Shown: piece after piece, positions 15,442 through 16,681 of the stretch | How positions within the stretch are numbered: the stretch's first letter is position 1 | How the letters are laid out: every line of letters starts with the position of its first letter | Position numbers and translations under genes: made by a program | Assembly: GCA_938030645.1 (NCBI GenBank) | Contig: CALHHQ010000294.1 | Coordinates: 1 to 16,681 of the forward strand | Length of the DNA: 16,681 nucleotides | Direction of reading: 5' to 3' | DNA from: an uncultured Rhizobiaceae group bacterium | Lineage (GTDB): Bacteria; Pseudomonadota; Alphaproteobacteria; Rhizobiales; Rhizobiaceae | The notes under the pieces: model-generated | The model's input: only the letters and a program-made list of their open reading frames with translations | Told to the model about the DNA's origin: nothing | Database searches by the model: none

Positions 15442-15629
15442 TTAAGTTTTTCTAACCATTTTGCGCGGCATAGGTGCAATGCTGACCCTGAACTTATTGC
15501 TTATAACTCTTGGTCAATATATGGAAGAGCAACGTTTTCAAAGCTGTTTTTGAATTTGGTGATATATTGCTCTTGTCGTCCAAAATCCTTCAGCCGATTA
15601 TTTTCTGAAGTCGAAGGGAAGCAAGCCAA
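15442..15629. promoter_or_regulatory. Divergent intergenic region between dehydratase and Wzz-like genes
   Basis: These 188 bases drive genes in both directions. An 8-bp inverted repeat, AAGAGCAA (15525-15532) with TTGCTCTT (15567-15574), overlaps a second one, CAATATAT (15515-15522) with ATATATTG (15562-15569). A TTGACC-like -35 for the leftward gene lies at the complement of 15512-15517, without a good -10. The Wzz-like gene has a clear AAGGGA ribosome site at 15614-15619. No gene is visible in the region. Confidence 0.4.
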
Positions 15630-16681
15630 ATGAAACGCACTAAAGGTTTCGCGGAGGCACCTCAATCAGATTTTCAAATTCCGACTGATCAATCCTCTAA
15701 AGCAATGAATGAGAGCCGCAACCCGCACTCGGTGTTTGACTTGTTTCGTTCCAAGTTTGTTTGGCTCTTTCTCGTTTCTGCGATTGTGTTTTTGGTGGGG
15801 GCTACGGGTGCACTTGTCGTAGATCAACGTCAAAGTAACGAGGTTTATAGCTATACTCTGCAGTTTGGGTTTTCTGGTGTTGAAAATGGTGCCTACCCAA
15901 ATGGGTCTCCATTTGACATCAGCGATATCACTTCTCCTGTTGTCTTGGAAAAGGTTTACAGCGAGCATGTAGAAGGAAAGTTTGATCTAAATCGTGATGA
16001 GTTTTCTAGAAATTTCTCTGTTGTTTCCCACAATCCCACCAGATTGGCGATCATCGAAAAATACGAAAAAAGACTGTCCAACCGCAGATCTAGCTTTGCA
16101 GAAGCGAATGAACTGCAAGTGCAAATGCAGCAAGAGTTGGACAGCAGCGCAAGACGTTTTGCAACGATCTCTTACAACAATACAGACACCAAACTGCCCG
16201 CTAGTTCGGTGAACGAGCTTTTGACAAAAACGGCTTCCATATGGTCCCAGCATGTCATCAAAAATAGAGCGGTTGTTCAGTTGGATATTAGGCCCGTTGG
16301 CCCTGAAATTTTCAATGAAGGTCGCTTGGCTGGCTTGGACAGCTATTCCCAAGCGGAAATTTTGATTACTGGGTTTTCTCAACTCAGCGGCTTCATAAAC
16401 AGGATGTCAAATATCGAGGGTGGCAACCTCGAAGTCTCTGCGTCTTCAAAGATGAATCTGGGGGAATTGAAAGCGCGACTGAAAATTGATCAAAAGAGAA
16501 TTGTCGATATCGTTCGCAGCATTGATTCGATCTCAAAAGAAGGTGTGGTTGGTTATGAGAATCTTCTTTCAGGAGCAGCTTTCTCTGAACAATTATTGGC
16601 TAACACTGAAATACAGATTGCGTACGATCTGTTGTTAGAGCGGATAGAAGATGTTCGCAGCAATGTTGCGGTTCTTTCTGC
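15630..16681 (+). CDS. Wzz-like chain-length determinant / polysaccharide co-polymerase (partial, runs off window)
   Basis: Reading frame from the ATG at 15630 stays open for 350 codons to the window edge. The ribosome site AAGGGA ends 10 bp upstream and fixes the start. Residues 1-40 are cytoplasmic, and a single membrane helix lies at about 42-63 (FVWLFLVSAIVFLVGATGAL). A long hydrophilic, probably periplasmic and helical part follows. After the helix, YSYTLQFGF ... YPNGSPFDISDITSPVVLEK (73-108) matches the first beta-sheet region of Wzz proteins, which bind Wzy and set polymer length. No second membrane helix is seen by residue 350, so it is longer than classical enterobacterial Wzz; a longer co-polymerase type is likely. 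It sits divergent from the dehydratase and may open a further operon to the right. The family is well supported; the subtype is open. Confidence 0.75.
   Translation, partial: MKRTKGFAEAPQSDFQIPTDQSSKAMNESRNPHSVFDLFRSKFVWLFLVSAIVFLVGATGALVVDQRQSNEVYSYTLQFGFSGVENGAYPNGSPFDISDITSPVVLEKVYSEHVEGKFDLNRDEFSRNFSVVSHNPTRLAIIEKYEKRLSNRRSSFAEANELQVQMQQELDSSARRFATISYNNTDTKLPASSVNELLTKTASIWSQHVIKNRAVVQLDIRPVGPEIFNEGRLAGLDSYSQAEILITGFSQLSGFINRMSNIEGGNLEVSASSKMNLGELKARLKIDQKRIVDIVRSIDSISKEGVVGYENLLSGAAFSEQLLANTEIQIAYDLLLERIEDVRSNVAVLS

Noticed and set aside
1..16681. CRISPR array, insertion sequence, tRNA/rRNA, phage or toxin-antitoxin system
   Set aside because: No regularly spaced repeats, transposase motifs, terminal inverted repeats, tRNA-like cloverleafs or defence-type proteins were seen on either strand.

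Overview
The window is most of a polysaccharide (O-antigen, capsule or exopolysaccharide) biosynthesis locus from a Gram-negative bacterium. The low-to-mid GC content (about 45% by eye), the style of the RTX protein tail, and the style of the flippase, polymerase and aminotransferases suggest an alphaproteobacterium, probably marine (Hyphomicrobiales or Rhodobacterales-like). Two sulfotransferases fit a marine lifestyle. The taxonomic placement is inference from protein flavour only; there is no rRNA or tRNA in the window.

Layout, left to right. (1) 1-139 (+): the last 45 codons of an RTX-type secreted protein, followed by a hairpin with T-runs on both sides that can serve as a bidirectional terminator. 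(2) 247-3300 (-): a flippase (Wzx-like) and a repeat-unit polymerase (Wzy-like), transcribed polymerase first. (3) A 298-307 bp divergent intergenic region, then a lone left-handed beta-helix acyltransferase at 3608-4219 (+). (4) 4229-6474 (-): a PglE-type sugar aminotransferase followed by a clearly decayed family-4 glycosyltransferase. (5) 6630-12318 (+): a tightly packed operon of sulfotransferase, short SDR remnant, WbuB/WcaI-like glycosyltransferase, second sulfotransferase, ArnB-like aminotransferase, PglC-like phosphoglycosyl transferase and a frameshifted FkbM-type methyltransferase. (6) 12293-15441 (-): an O-antigen-ligase/polymerase-like membrane protein and a PglF/WbpM-type 4,6-dehydratase, coupled by an ATGA overlap. 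(7) 15630 to the window end (+): the N-terminal part of a Wzz-like chain-length determinant.

How it works together (inference from families). PglF-like dehydratase makes a UDP-4-keto-6-deoxy-HexNAc. The PglE-like and/or ArnB-like transaminase adds the 4-amino group. The PglC-like enzyme loads the phosphosugar on undecaprenyl phosphate. At least one intact glycosyltransferase extends it, and sulfotransferases and an acyltransferase may decorate it. Wzx flips the unit, a Wzy-like protein polymerises it under Wzz control, and a ligase-like protein may attach the chain. The sulfation step is the least ordinary part.

The most notable features are three broken genes (glycosyltransferase, SDR, FkbM methyltransferase) among otherwise intact neighbours, two unrelated-looking sulfotransferases in one operon, a diNAcBac-like pathway scattered over three transcription units without a recognisable PglD, and frequent strand switching. 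I see no CRISPR array, transposase, tRNA, phage gene or defence system, and nothing that amounts to a wholly new system.
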